Below, in pieces: positions 50,701 to 61,168 of a stretch of 64,000 nucleotides of DNA. The stretch lies in the NCBI GenBank assembly GCA_012862575.1, contig BLSF01000038.1, positions 312,317-376,316 on the forward strand, read 5' to 3'. The stretch's first letter is position 1. The number at the start of each line of letters is the position of its first letter. Made by a program: the position numbers and the translations under genes. A model generated the notes under the pieces. The model did not search any database, was not told the origin of the DNA, and saw only the letters and a program-made list of their open reading frames with translations. Source of the DNA: Parietichytrium sp. I65-24A. Taxonomy: Eukaryota > Sar > Bigyra > Thraustochytrida > Thraustochytriidae.

Positions 50701-53219
50701 AGTGTTGCTGCTTACTCACTGTCAGTAGTTACTCCTGTCACGGCTCATGTCTTTTGCGACCGAAAGTGGGGTGTCGCTCCGACGCAAAATAGTTTGGGCT
50801 TGTGGAGATATCGAGCCACAACTTGCGCACTTGTGGGATCGATGAATGAGAAGTCATGAGAACCGGGATTCTTGGATACGAGTCAAGAGCTTTGGGGAAG
50901 CTAGGAGCATCGCCGGCAGCAGTTGTTGCCGTACAGCGCCGTGCAAGCAGCTTCTCGAAGCTACTCCTTTCCGTGCGGCTTTTGAGCAATTGAAACCGCT
51001 ATTGCAGTCTTACGTTGCAATGTTAACATTGCCAAAGCGCAAACGATGTTGAGTTGTCGACTGCAAGTCCAATTCAACTGACTGTGACTCCACTGGAGTC
51101 AGGCTAGACTCGACAGTGCAACTTGAAAAGGCGATCTGCGCTCAAGTCACATCGTCCGCTCCAGCACCGCACTCCGGTAATGTGGCGGTACTCAGTACTC
51201 CACTACCAGTACTGACTTGAACAATGCGTTGCAATCGCAGGATTCGGATGCATTCTTTTCTCCATCGAGAATGAAGGAGGTACTCAGTACTCACTGTCAG
51301 TACCCGTACTTCACCCCTTTTCCCAATTTCACATGCGTCATGAAAGCTTGGTAGGCATCTATAGAGAAGCTCTGTCCAACTCTTGACCAAGAGAATTCAA
51401 GAGGGCCTGATGATAAGTAGCGTGTAGTCGGTGAAGGGTTCCCCATAGGTTAGGTTTGGTGTCCCTGCCACCCTACAATCCAATAGGGTTTCTTTCCACT
51501 GCACTTGGTGTGTCCTTGCAAAGAGTCGCAAAAGTTGCACTGTTACTGCTCTGCGGTGCACTTTTCCACGCTGTTCAGTGAAAGAGCGGATAATGTTTGT
51601 TCACAACTAAAATGAGCAAAAGCTGGTTTGTGTCACAAGCGACTCGGATCGGATGAAGTTTTCTTCGAACTAACAGGTCTATGAAAGTCACATTTCACGA
51701 GCTCACTCTTAGTTCAGAGGCATTTACGCTCTTTCTTGCATCGCACGCTCTTAACCATAACAATAGGAGTAGATTCCCCTTCGACTGAGGGGCGGCTACT
51801 CTTAGACAAATATTACACAGTGTGTGCAGGTGGAAAGCTAGTGATACTCGTTTCCTTTTCTGGCTGGTGATTTCATGTTTTGATTTGCTTCTCTCTTCTG
51901 GCATTTACTTGTACTCAAGACAGGAGCTTGCATCCATGGTCCGCATTTCTTTTGGAAAGCTAAAGACTAAAAGATTATGATGGATGCGCAACTCTCAAGC
52001 ACGAAGGCGGTCGCACTTTGGCTTGTGGATGAAATAAAAAAATATAAAATTAGAAGAAAAAAAAAATGATCGTGGCCAGTACGGAGGAGTTCTTGTTCGT
52101 TTTCCAGTTGTTGATCTCGTTTACAAACTTTTGTCATTTATTTTTTCTCTGCTGCGGGAAAAGAAAAGCAAAGATGAAGCAAGCAAAAGAAAGTAAGCGG
52201 GCTAGGTACTACTGTTACTTCATCGTCTGTGACTGACTGAAGCACGTGCTGAAAAGCATGCTGCAAGATCCAACTCCTCTGAGTTTTAAATTCTGATTCT
52301 GATTCTGATTCCGTTGTTCTTAGACAGAGTCTTTCAGACATTTTCAGACTGCGACTCGCGGGATCGACGGTAGTTTCGCACAGGAATTTTTCCACAGAGA
52401 GGCGAAACGATGTTTCCATAGAACAACTGAAGTCAACCACCCTGGTGTTTGTGGTAGAAACTATCTCAACCATCTCAACCATGGTTGAGGAGGTGGTTGG
52501 GTGGTTTGTCCAGCACTCTGGTCATGTTAGATTATGTTAACTTGAAATTGTTGTTGTTGTTGGTGGTGGTGGTGATGAGAAGAATGGTACTTGAGTACAG
52601 GTGCTGATTTTAAAGTGTTATATAATGGCGCTGCGAAGGCAGCAGTGACAGGTTTTATACTATCTTGTAAGATTCCAGGAAAGTCGAGTTTTTAGCATTT
52701 GCGCTGAGAGATCCTGCACTTGAGGTGCTTGTAAAAGTTTCCGACACACGTTGTCACAAAACGTAAACGCCATCACACTTCTCGCAGTAGGTTTATGAAC
52801 AGTCAAGCACAACCAGCTAAAAATCAGTTTCAAATGTAGCCTCTGCTTCACCTCCAGCAGCTGGAGATCAAGTTAAAAAAAATGTCCTACTTCACCGAAC
52901 GAGGGAGAGAGGAGTGCGAAAAACTAACTGCCTACAAAAAGAAATAGATCAGTCTAAACTAAAGAGCAACAAAAAAAACAGCGCTCCGGATCGAAAATCG
53001 GAAATCCCAACATCTGAGGCCATAGTGTGCGATGCTACACTGCGCTCAGCCAAAACAATACTGGAGCGCTGTCAGTGCGCTACGAATGCCCTTCACTAAC
53101 TTACTTGGAAACAGTCTGACAGTAGAGTGCAGAGCCTGACAACTCGAACGTAGGCCACAGTCAGTACTCTTGCCACGGCCAATCAATCGTTTCGATGTTC
53201 ATGAATTGAACGATCGATC
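47732..53219. other. Gene-free block, AT-rich with simple repeats
   Basis: I see no coding region that resembles a protein in these 5.5 kb. Visible structure: a GATG/GAAG-rich stretch near 50320-50395, GTAC-rich palindromic stretches at 51185-51315, a TTCTGA hexamer array near 52290-52312, and GTTGTT/GGT trinucleotides near 52545-52575. Open frames such as 49739-50245 are translations of T-rich sequence. Confidence 0.5.
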
Positions 53220-53626
53220 GATCTATTCTTTCGAAAGTAGATCGGAGTTTCCCCGGTTGAACTGAAATATCCGTGATGTTGCCGCCGCAGTTCTATGCAA
53301 TGCCACACCAAAAGCCCTCCACGAGCTTGAGCGGATCACCAGCAGCATGGAGAACAGTTTTGTCCCCTGTGTTAGTCCGTGGTCAATGGCCTTCAACACC
53401 ATGCATATCCTGCACGCCTCCGTCGCCTCCAAGCGTTTTCCCCTATCGCGGGCTCTAACGGCGCGTAGACTGAACGAGTGACAGAAACAACAATTCCGAG
53501 ATGTCCCAGCGCATCCCAGCATAGCACATCACAGCACGGGAAGAAAGGAACCAGCAGCTGGAAGAGTTCCCCTTCCGAGCCCAGGCCATTCCTGCCAAAA
53601 TCATCCAAAATCCTCGAAAGCTTCGT

Positions 53627-53985
53627 GAGGCCCGGGAAGGGCCTGGGAAGTGTGACTTGCCCGCCAAGGGAAAAAAGGAAAAGGGAAAAAAACGGACTAT
53701 GTAAAGTCTGGCCTTCTCCTATGCACAAAGGTAGGGAGAACCCGGCGGCACCACTGCTGCCACAGCGCACGCAGCTGGTCGCACTGGAAATGGCTCCCAC
53801 TCATTCGTCGCGCGGGCCAGAAAGGATCGACGCTGACCTGGCACCCGACAAGGTTGTGCTGAGCTGAGCCCCCTGAAGGCCTGAGGGGCGACTCACTGTC
53901 AAGAGAGTCGAGAAAAATAAAAAGAGAAAGACGAAAGAATCCGAAGAGCGCCTGAGGCACATACCAGAGGCCCTTCCCGGGCCTC
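53627..53985. repeat. 18-base inverted repeat, each arm itself a hairpin
   Basis: The bases at 53627-53644 are the exact reverse complement of 53968-53985. Each arm is also an imperfect palindrome with stem AGGCCC/GGGCCT and a 5-base loop. Confidence 0.8.
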
Positions 53986-54103
53986 GAAACTCAACTCAAA
54001 TGTCCCGGTTCCGACCAACTACCAAGCCCCGCGATCCCTAGTCCGCGGCGTGGGCGTGTCGATGGTTTGTGGCGCTTGAATTTCTGGGAAAGGCCATTTA
54101 AAA

Positions 54104-54124
54104 TTTGACATTTGACATTTGACA
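54104..54124 (+). repeat. TTTGACA heptamer tandem repeat
   Basis: Three perfect 7-base units. Confidence 0.88.
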
Positions 54125-54130
54125 TTTTCA

Positions 54131-55704
54131 TTCGATGTCATGGCTGCCGCAGACAAGCCAGCCACGAAGTATCGACGGAGTACTGGGTAACGCTTAGTTC
54201 GAACAAGCTATGGCCAGCTCGCGCTCCAACGACATGAACAGCCGTCAACGACCGCGCGAGCCTCGACTAACTGGCGACGAACCCGAAAACGAATTTAAAA
54301 TGGAAGAGAGGCCTTACGTCTTCAAAGACTAGCGGCGAAAAAAGTGATCTGGGGTGGCCCCGAAATTTCGCTCAGGGCCTTCAATAAAGATGCCTAAGAG
54401 TGGCAACCCCTCAAGTAAAAGTTTGCTTCTCCTCACATGAAGAAGGTGGTTTTTTCCACGAGGCCTTGGAAAATTCGAAGCTTTTTAATATAATTATTCA
54501 CTAGCTGTGCAGACTATACTGCTGTGCGATGGTGGTGGCAACATCGAGATCGATTTGTCAGTGGAAAGTGTATAGAGAAAGCGCTGACCAGAGTTCAGAG
54601 CCACGGATCGGGGCAGCAACACACTCACACTCTTTCTATGACTATTATTCACCAATACCCAGGATATTGCGGAAAGAGGTGGAGGATGAGTCTCGGCACT
54701 TGGAGAATTTCCTCCTGTAGTAGTTCATCAGTCAGCGGCTATGGCTTGACCCTTCTTTCTCCTCCTCCCGGCACTCATTAGCGAAGTAATAGTCGAAAAC
54801 ATAGCGAGACACGTAAAAGTTTACACAATGTGACAAAAGAAACAAATTGAGTAAGTACTCAGAGCTGTTTCAACACTGCGTTGCACCTCATTTATTAAGC
54901 TTTTCGGTACGACTAAATCGACGTCCCGGGAAGGAGGAAGGAGCCTGCAGGTTTGTAACGTAGCAATTTGGCAAATCAAACATAATCAAACTCCCTCTAC
55001 AAGCCTATTTCTTTTGTATAGACGTGCCAGTAAAAGTGAAGTTCGTGTCAAACGACGTTTGGTGAGGTCTCTATCGTTACCAGTCGCTCGAGCGCATATG
55101 CTCAACCCCGTGGAGGAGAGTGACGTGTAAGAAAAACCTAAAAAGCAGCAACATCTTCCAAGGTAAATTGCCGAAAAACATTTGGCTTCCATCCAATCGC
55201 TCATGAGCAACTACTAACGAATTTACTAATCTTTTGCGGGTACTTGGAGCTCCATCCATCTCTAGCTCTTCTAGCACCAGCCTATCTGCCCCTAGTCTGG
55301 CTGGCTACACGTCTTGCTCAAAATAGTAACAGAGGTGACTTCCTTCCTCCTTCCCTACCCCATATGCATTCGTGTGGGTGCACCAATGTCAGGGTAAGCG
55401 CCATCGCATAGGCTTAGGGAGGAAAAGAATTCACAAAATTTTGAATTTTATAAGGATGGTCGAGGGAACAAGATCGAGAGGAGGACTCTTATAGTTTACG
55501 CCGTAAAATTAAATGGTCGGAAGAAAGGGGAAAGCAGGCGCTGTTGTCTCATTCCAAGTTAATCGGACTTGCGAAGACGGCGAAAATGAGTGCCATCGCG
55601 AAAGCTGTGTGCGATGTGTGGGCTGTGGAGGAAAAGTTGATCTTATTTTTAAAGTTCTTCTCGAATTCATGGGCCAGTGCTACTCACAGTCACGAAGCGC
55701 TACT
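54131..55704. other. Gene-free block, continued
   Basis: No recognisable gene. A 40-codon open frame with an ATG at 54210 (stop 54330-54332) is too short and isolated to call. Confidence 0.45.
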
Positions 55705-56382
55705 CATACCCTCGAACTGTAACTGAGAGGGTACTACGTTTGACCTACCACTGGCTGACAAGGCTTTATTACGCCTGGCAGAGGTTACAGGGCTGGGCTG
55801 ATTATTAGATTAGTTGTTTGATTGAGAAGCAGTGTGTCTTCACACTCTACCAAGTTAAATAAATGATTCGAGGCTTCCGATTTAAATTTTACTTTCGCTT
55901 GCACTGTGTTTGTTTATCATTGTGTAGCAATAGGATTATTAGAAAGAGCAGAGCGATCATAGTTGTACGTAGCAACGTCATTCAGCGGTGCCAGCCGAGT
56001 CGGACTACTAGCAAGAGATCCTATGCATCCATTTTTTCTTCTCCCAGGAAGCTCCTCCGAGGAAATCTTTGTACCGATTGGCCTTCACGAATCTCCTCAC
56101 AACAATTTCCTTTCAAAAGCAACCTCTCCTCCCACGACGTTTCCACTCCCTTGCTCCAAGTTTCCTCCTCACACAAGTCGTACTTTGGCTGCTACCTTCT
56201 CCTACATCTTGAGCATCTCTCTCTACTCCTGAATCCACCACACCGAAACCTATCTCTCTCAAACTCCCTCCTTCCCTTTCCCTCCTCTCTCCCTCTCCAT
56301 CTCTGTCTCTCCCTCCTACTGCCTTTTCCTCTCCTCCTCCTCCCTCTCCTCCTCCTCCTCCCTCTCCCTCCCTCTCTCACTC
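55705..56382 (+). repeat. Near-duplicate copy A, left of the assembly gap
   Basis: This 678-base segment matches 56385-57078 along its whole length with a few percent differences. It begins with a hairpin (stem TACCCTC/GAGGGTA) and ends in a long CT-rich tract that breaks off at the N. A frame of 89 codons without an early ATG runs through 55963-56232. Confidence 0.9.
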
Positions 56383-56383
56383 N
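56383..56383. other. Single N, assembly join
   Basis: The only ambiguous base in the window, placed exactly between the two copies of the 0.68-kb segment. It looks like a contig join of unknown or failed overlap. Confidence 0.85.
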
Positions 56384-56384
56384 A

Positions 56385-57078
56385 CATACCCTCGAACTGT
56401 AACTGCGAGGGTACTACGTTTGACCTACCACTGGCTGACAAGGCTTTATTACGCCTGGCAGAGGTTACGAAGCTGGGCTGATTATTAGAATTGTTGTTTT
56501 GAGAAGCAGTGTGTCTTCACACGCTACCAAGTTAAATGAAGGATTCGAGGCTTCCGATTTAATTTTACTTTCGCTTGCACTGTGTTTGTTTATCATTGTG
56601 TAGCAATAGGATTAGTAGAAAGAGCAGAGCGATCATAGTTGTACGTAGCAACGTCAGCCAGCGGTGCCAGCCGAGTCGGACTACTAGCTAGAGGTGCTAT
56701 GCATCCATTTTTCCTTCTCCCAGGAAGCTCCTCCGAGGAAATCTTTCTTGTACCGATTGGCCTTCACGAATCTCCTCACAACAATTTCCTTTCAAAAGCA
56801 ACCTCTCCTCCCACCACGTTTCCACTCCCTTACTCCAAGCTTCCTCCTCACACAAGTCGTACTTTGGCTGCTACCTTCTCCTACATCTTGAGCATCTCTC
56901 TCTACTCCTGAATCCACCACACCGAAACCTATCTCTCTCGTAAACTTCCTCCTTCCCTTTCCCTCCTCTCTCCCTCTCCATCTCTGTCTCTCTCTCCTAC
57001 TGCCTTTTCCTCTCCTCCTCCTCCCTCTCCTCCTCCCTCTCCTCCTCCCTCTCCCTCTCCCTCCCTCCCTCTCTCACT
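56385..57078 (+). repeat. Near-duplicate copy B, right of the assembly gap
   Basis: The second copy starts at the base after the gap with the same hairpin, now 8 base pairs (TACCCTCG/CGAGGGTA), and runs through the same CT-rich tract before entering unique sequence. The 90-codon frame at 56639-56911 differs from copy A by a 3-base insertion and several substitutions. Confidence 0.9.
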
Positions 57079-57338
57079 CTCTCCTATCCTAATGCGGAAC
57101 AGGTTCAACAAGAGTAAGAAAGGAGGAAGGAAAAAAGGAGGAAAGGAGGTTGAAGTATGTAGGTCACCCCATCGTCACGTTCCTCTTCAGAAGAGCGCGA
57201 TGTGAGGGCAGCTCTTCAACTGTTGGCCGCATTCCGTTTTGCAACGCAAAATTCAAGGAAGAGGAAGACCGTGCTGTCTTGGTATGTCTTGGTTCTGTTG
57301 GGCAAGTGAGCGCCACGGAACAATTGAAGAGCGAGCGG

Positions 57339-57359
57339 GAAGCGAGAAGCGAGAAGCGA
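57339..57359 (+). repeat. GAAGCGA heptamer tandem repeat
   Basis: Three perfect 7-base units. Confidence 0.85.
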
Positions 57360-58089
57360 GAGTGAGCGAGGGCAAATAGGAATCAAGGCGAAGCAAATGG
57401 ATTGGATGTGATTGGACGACTTGAGAGTTTCAAGCGATGGACGACTTTGGGCGAATGGACTGAGGCCAGCGACAAAGCGACAAAGCGACAAACGAAAGCA
57501 ACGAAGGGAGTTGTGGATGCTTGGAATGGATGGCACAAGTCGGAATCTCGCAAAATTCATGTACCGCAATTGCCGCTCCGCTTCCCACTTCCCTCTTCCC
57601 TCTTCCCATTTCCCACTTGCGCCCAACATGTTTTTCCCCTCTTTTTCATCTGCTACACGTATATATCCGTCGGCGCTTTGAACTCGAACGGTCGAACCAA
57701 CATATCAGAGTCGCGTGAACAGAAGCCCTTTTTCCTCTTCCCTGTTTCCTTGATCTTGACCTCGATGGCATGCAAATGCAAACAACCATAAATCCATGCA
57801 AACCATAAATAAATGAAGAATGAATAATAATAAAAGAATAAAGAATAAAGAAAAGAAAGAAAAGAAAACAGAGTGCGGCTCCGAATCCAGCAACAGCAAC
57901 AGGGTCCAGCGGCAGAGCGCCAGAGCGCCAGAGCAGATGAGCACAGATGAGCACACAGATGAGCAGAAACAAAAAGGGCAGAAAGAAGCAATAAACAAGC
58001 AACCAGGAGAAAGCTGAATCCTTGCAAAGGGGGCGGCAGGAGGAGGAAGGTGGCGCCACACGAGAAGCCGTGAGAGGGGCAGGACCTCC

Positions 58090-58146
58090 GGGAGGAGGCA
58101 GGAGCGCCGGGAGGAGGCAGGAGCGCCGGGAGGAGGCAGGAGCGCC
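58090..58146 (+). repeat. 19-base tandem repeat
   Basis: Three identical copies of a G-rich 19-base unit (GGGAGGAGGCAGGAGCGCC). Confidence 0.88.
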
Positions 58147-58839
58147 GGCAGCATTTTTCCACCACCCTACGCGCAGCTACCCTCCCGGTTAAGCCTTCTG
58201 CCGTAGCGAGCGGATGGGAGGCTAGTGCTGCTGGAGAGGGCAGGAAAAGTTTCACCCCTAGCGTAGTCCTGACTAGGACGCACAACAGCGAGCGGTTCCC
58301 TCAGGGCCGCGGTTGCAAGTGGCAGCAGGCCCTAGCGCGCAGTCGCAGGCAAGGCTCCAAGGGCCTCTGCGCGGGCGTTAGTGGATCCGCCGCCGGTCTG
58401 CCAGCCGCCCAGTCCCTCCTCACACCACGCACGCTCGCGCAGCCACTCACTGCGGCCGCCCCTCACGATCGCCCGTGCGCGCATCCTTTTTACGCTCCCA
58501 TCAGGCACGCAGTCCACGTCGCAGCTGCTTGCTTTCTTGCTTTCCTGTTTTCCTGCTTTTTACCTCGATCCGAATTGCTGGCTTCCTTCTTCGTGTGCCG
58601 AGGCAGACTCGTTTTGAATCTGCCCCATCGCCTGGCTCTGCCGCACGCTTCGAGGACCCTCTCTCGTGCGCTGGGATCCGCGGGAGGCCAAGACTTGTGC
58701 GCAGAGAGAGCAGGAGAGAGTGGGATCCGGCGCATCGCAAGCGTTGGGCACGGTCAAGGCGCAGGGAAAGAGGTGGCGCGAGGCGCGACAAGTAAGATAT
58801 CGGCGCGATCGGCGCGGGTCCGGGCGAGTGAGAGGTTTT

Positions 58840-58862
58840 GAGAGAGAGAGAGAGAGAGAGAG
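58840..58862 (+). repeat. (GA)n tract upstream of the Gln-rich protein gene
   Basis: About eleven GA units, purine on the sense strand, 585 bases before the ATG. Confidence 0.88.
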
Positions 58863-59446
58863 ACAGACTTGGTGGGCCTGCCTGGGGGCGAGGAGGCGAA
58901 AAGTGCTATTGCGAGGCACGAGTCAAGGGACTGTTGCTTCTTTCCAGATTGTGGTTGTGGCTCTTCGCGGTGGCGTGGGCCGAGTTGTGGGTGTGAAGAC
59001 GTTGCTGTTCTGGTTCAAGGAACCTACTCACTTTTTTGTTGGCGCTGTGCACCGGCCTGAGAGCCGCCGCATCTCCGTTTCTTCGCTGTGTTTTGTTCCC
59101 TCGGACCCCGAGCCCATTCACTCTCAAGTTCTTTTTCGTTCGTCAAGGAACCAGCCGGACACCGATCTTTCCAGCGACAAGTCTGCACTGATTACTCTCC
59201 AGGCAAAGACTATTTTTTGGTCTGTGTCAATCAGCGCAGCCCTTTGACAGTTCAACCACGCAGAGGCGCAAAGCAGGGCGGACCCATCTTGTGTCTCTCT
59301 CGTGTGTGTCTTGTCTTTCCATTTAGCCGAAGGGGGTCGCGGCGTACTAGTCGCAGTGGCATTTCGTCATTGCACCGACTTGTGCGACGGAACTCCAGTG
59401 CGCGTGTCTGTTGATCGCGAAATGCTCTCGCTGACCAATTAAAACC

Positions 59447-61168
59447 ATGTCCATGAGCGAAGAAGAGTTTGTCAGTCGAAAAGCAGAGCCGGTCTACCAA
59501 TCCAATCCTCCTGCCCCGGCGGTAGGCCTGCGAAGCGTTGGCTCGAACGATTTTGAAGAAGGGGTACAAGAGCAACAGCAGAGACAACAGGCTCCAGCCG
59601 GCTCCCCACACAATGGCCACAGCAGCCCTCGAAACTTTACCAGCGCCCCAGAGCAAGTCGAGTACCTAGACGGAAGCGCCGTCATATACAACTCGAAGCG
59701 TTATGAGCTAGAAGAGGTGGTGCGCTTGCTCATGGAGTCGGTGGAGGGAAAACGGGACCCTGAGATACCGTGTAGGTACTCAGCGTCCCCTGTTCTAGTT
59801 TCCCAGAAACCGGGGTTCTCCAAGAAACCGCTTCTCTTTTATGTAGTTGAGGACAACAAAGACCAGCATGATGCCGGCCTTTCAAGCGCCCTTAGCGACC
59901 CACCGATACTGACCGACCACACCGATGACGAGCTTCTCCAGATCTCTGTCAAGTACAAGGATTTTCGGCAAGGCAATCTCTTTTGGTCGGCGGACTACCC
60001 ACTGTTTGGCTTAATATCAAGGAGGATCCATGGCCTGCCGCGCAAAACCAAGTCATGCGCAAGGCAGGCTTACGAGCTTTCAGGGTCCCTCTACACCCTG
60101 TTGCGCAAAGAAAGCGACTCCCAGCGCATTTCAAAAGCCAAGTTGAAAACTATCACCGTACCAGGCGCAGCGCGGATGCTAAACTACATGGCGGTTCCAA
60201 AGCAGCACTCGAGCATGCAGGATGACTACTTCGACTACGCGAGAAAGAACACTGCCCAGTTGCAGCAGCACCATCAGCAACAAGAGCAGCAGCAGCAGCA
60301 GCAGTTGCAGCACCAGCAATCTCCAGCAATGCATGGTGTGCAGACCTCCAACACATTTGCACCCGGCCCTTGGCGTTCTCCACCAATGCCCGCCGCAGGG
60401 CCAATGTTAGCTACCCGCGCCGCCCCATATCCTGCAGCCTCTCAACAATTCTTGCCAAACAACCCTCAGGGTTTGAATCCCTTGCTCCAGTTTCCGGAAA
60501 TTGTATCGCTCTCGTCACAACAACAGGCCGCCGCGCTTGCGCACGGACAATTCGCACCACAGTTTATTCAGCAACATATGTCAGATGCCATGCGAGGAGT
60601 CGGGCCCATCGCCACGCGGCGGTATGGCCCGAACGGAGAGGTCTACGAAACAGATGACGACGGAAGAGGCAACCAGCAGCAAAACTACCGGAGCTCTCAA
60701 ATGCACCCAAACACGACAGGCGGTTATCAAGACTTTTCTCAGATGCCGTATTACGCTGGCAGAGCATTTCACCAGCCAAACTCTGCGTCCACCTCCCACA
60801 CCAGTATGGGCGCCACCTTACCCGGTCATCAGCTAGCCCCGGGCACGCACGGGGCTCATCTTACGCTCCTCAAGACCATCCCTCCAGGAGGTGTCTCAGG
60901 CATCAACCACAACGCGCTGCAGCCGTCTCAGCACTTCATGCATGCGAGCAGCCTCGAGCCCTCTCTTCACGTGCAGCAGCAACTCCAGCAACAGCAGCAG
61001 TACCACCATCAACAGCAGCAGCAGCAACAACAATTTATGGATCCCCAGGGCTATACCGGCCACACTTTTGCAAACCCCACTCGCAACCCGTCAAAACGTA
61101 ACAAGCGCTCTCCAAGCTCCACGGACTCCAAGCGTGGGCGAAGGAATGCGGGCAACGTCGATTTGTAG
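59447..61168 (+). CDS. Glutamine-rich, probably nuclear protein of unknown function
   Basis: A 573-residue protein starting at an ATG in good context (ACCATGT). I recognise no named domain. Residues about 72-250 form the only ordered-looking block: it starts with YLDGSAVIYNSKRYELEEVV, contains predicted strands and helices rich in aromatic residues (FWSADYPLFGLISRR), and ends near AARMLNYM. After it come polyglutamine/His runs (about 274-295 and 506-527), long Pro/Ala/Gln-rich disorder, and a basic C-terminus (SKRNKRSPSS...KRGRR) that looks like a nuclear localisation signal. This layout is common in transcription cofactors, but that is inference. The following gene is convergent, 848 bases away. 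Confidence 0.75.
   Translation: MSMSEEEFVSRKAEPVYQSNPPAPAVGLRSVGSNDFEEGVQEQQQRQQAPAGSPHNGHSSPRNFTSAPEQVEYLDGSAVIYNSKRYELEEVVRLLMESVEGKRDPEIPCRYSASPVLVSQKPGFSKKPLLFYVVEDNKDQHDAGLSSALSDPPILTDHTDDELLQISVKYKDFRQGNLFWSADYPLFGLISRRIHGLPRKTKSCARQAYELSGSLYTLLRKESDSQRISKAKLKTITVPGAARMLNYMAVPKQHSSMQDDYFDYARKNTAQLQQHHQQQEQQQQQQLQHQQSPAMHGVQTSNTFAPGPWRSPPMPAAGPMLATRAAPYPAASQQFLPNNPQGLNPLLQFPEIVSLSSQQQAAALAHGQFAPQFIQQHMSDAMRGVGPIATRRYGPNGEVYETDDDGRGNQQQNYRSSQMHPNTTGGYQDFSQMPYYAGRAFHQPNSASTSHTSMGATLPGHQLAPGTHGAHLTLLKTIPPGGVSGINHNALQPSQHFMHASSLEPSLHVQQQLQQQQQYHHQQQQQQQQFMDPQGYTGHTFANPTRNPSKRNKRSPSSTDSKRGRRNAGNVDL

Larger units (their letters stand above)
53220..54130. other. GC-richer island with overlapping open frames and hairpins
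   Basis: Within the gene-free block this segment is visibly GC-richer and codon-like. It carries overlapping open frames on both strands (53478-53867 + and 53393-53800 -) and a 76-codon open stretch near 53270-53500 without clear homology. Two hairpins share the same stem, and a TTTGACA heptamer array lies at the right end. It may be a decayed gene or element; I cannot assign a family. Confidence 0.4.
57079..59446 (+). other. Intergenic region and leader of the glutamine-rich gene
   Basis: 2.4 kb upstream of the Gln-rich protein gene. It contains a GAAGCGA heptamer array, 8-base GCGACAAA repeats near 57473-57497, a 19-base repeat and a GA tract. Long GC-rich frames on both strands (for example 58666-59247) have no recognisable product. 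Confidence 0.5.

Noticed and set aside
53290-53500. 76-codon open stretch as a possible retroelement gag relic
   Set aside because: No zinc knuckle, protease or polymerase signature and no terminal repeats are visible nearby, so a family cannot be supported.
58666-59247. 193-codon GC-rich frame upstream of the Gln-rich gene
   Set aside because: It contains the translated GA tract, overlaps frames on the other strand and shows no domain; it is more likely leader and promoter.
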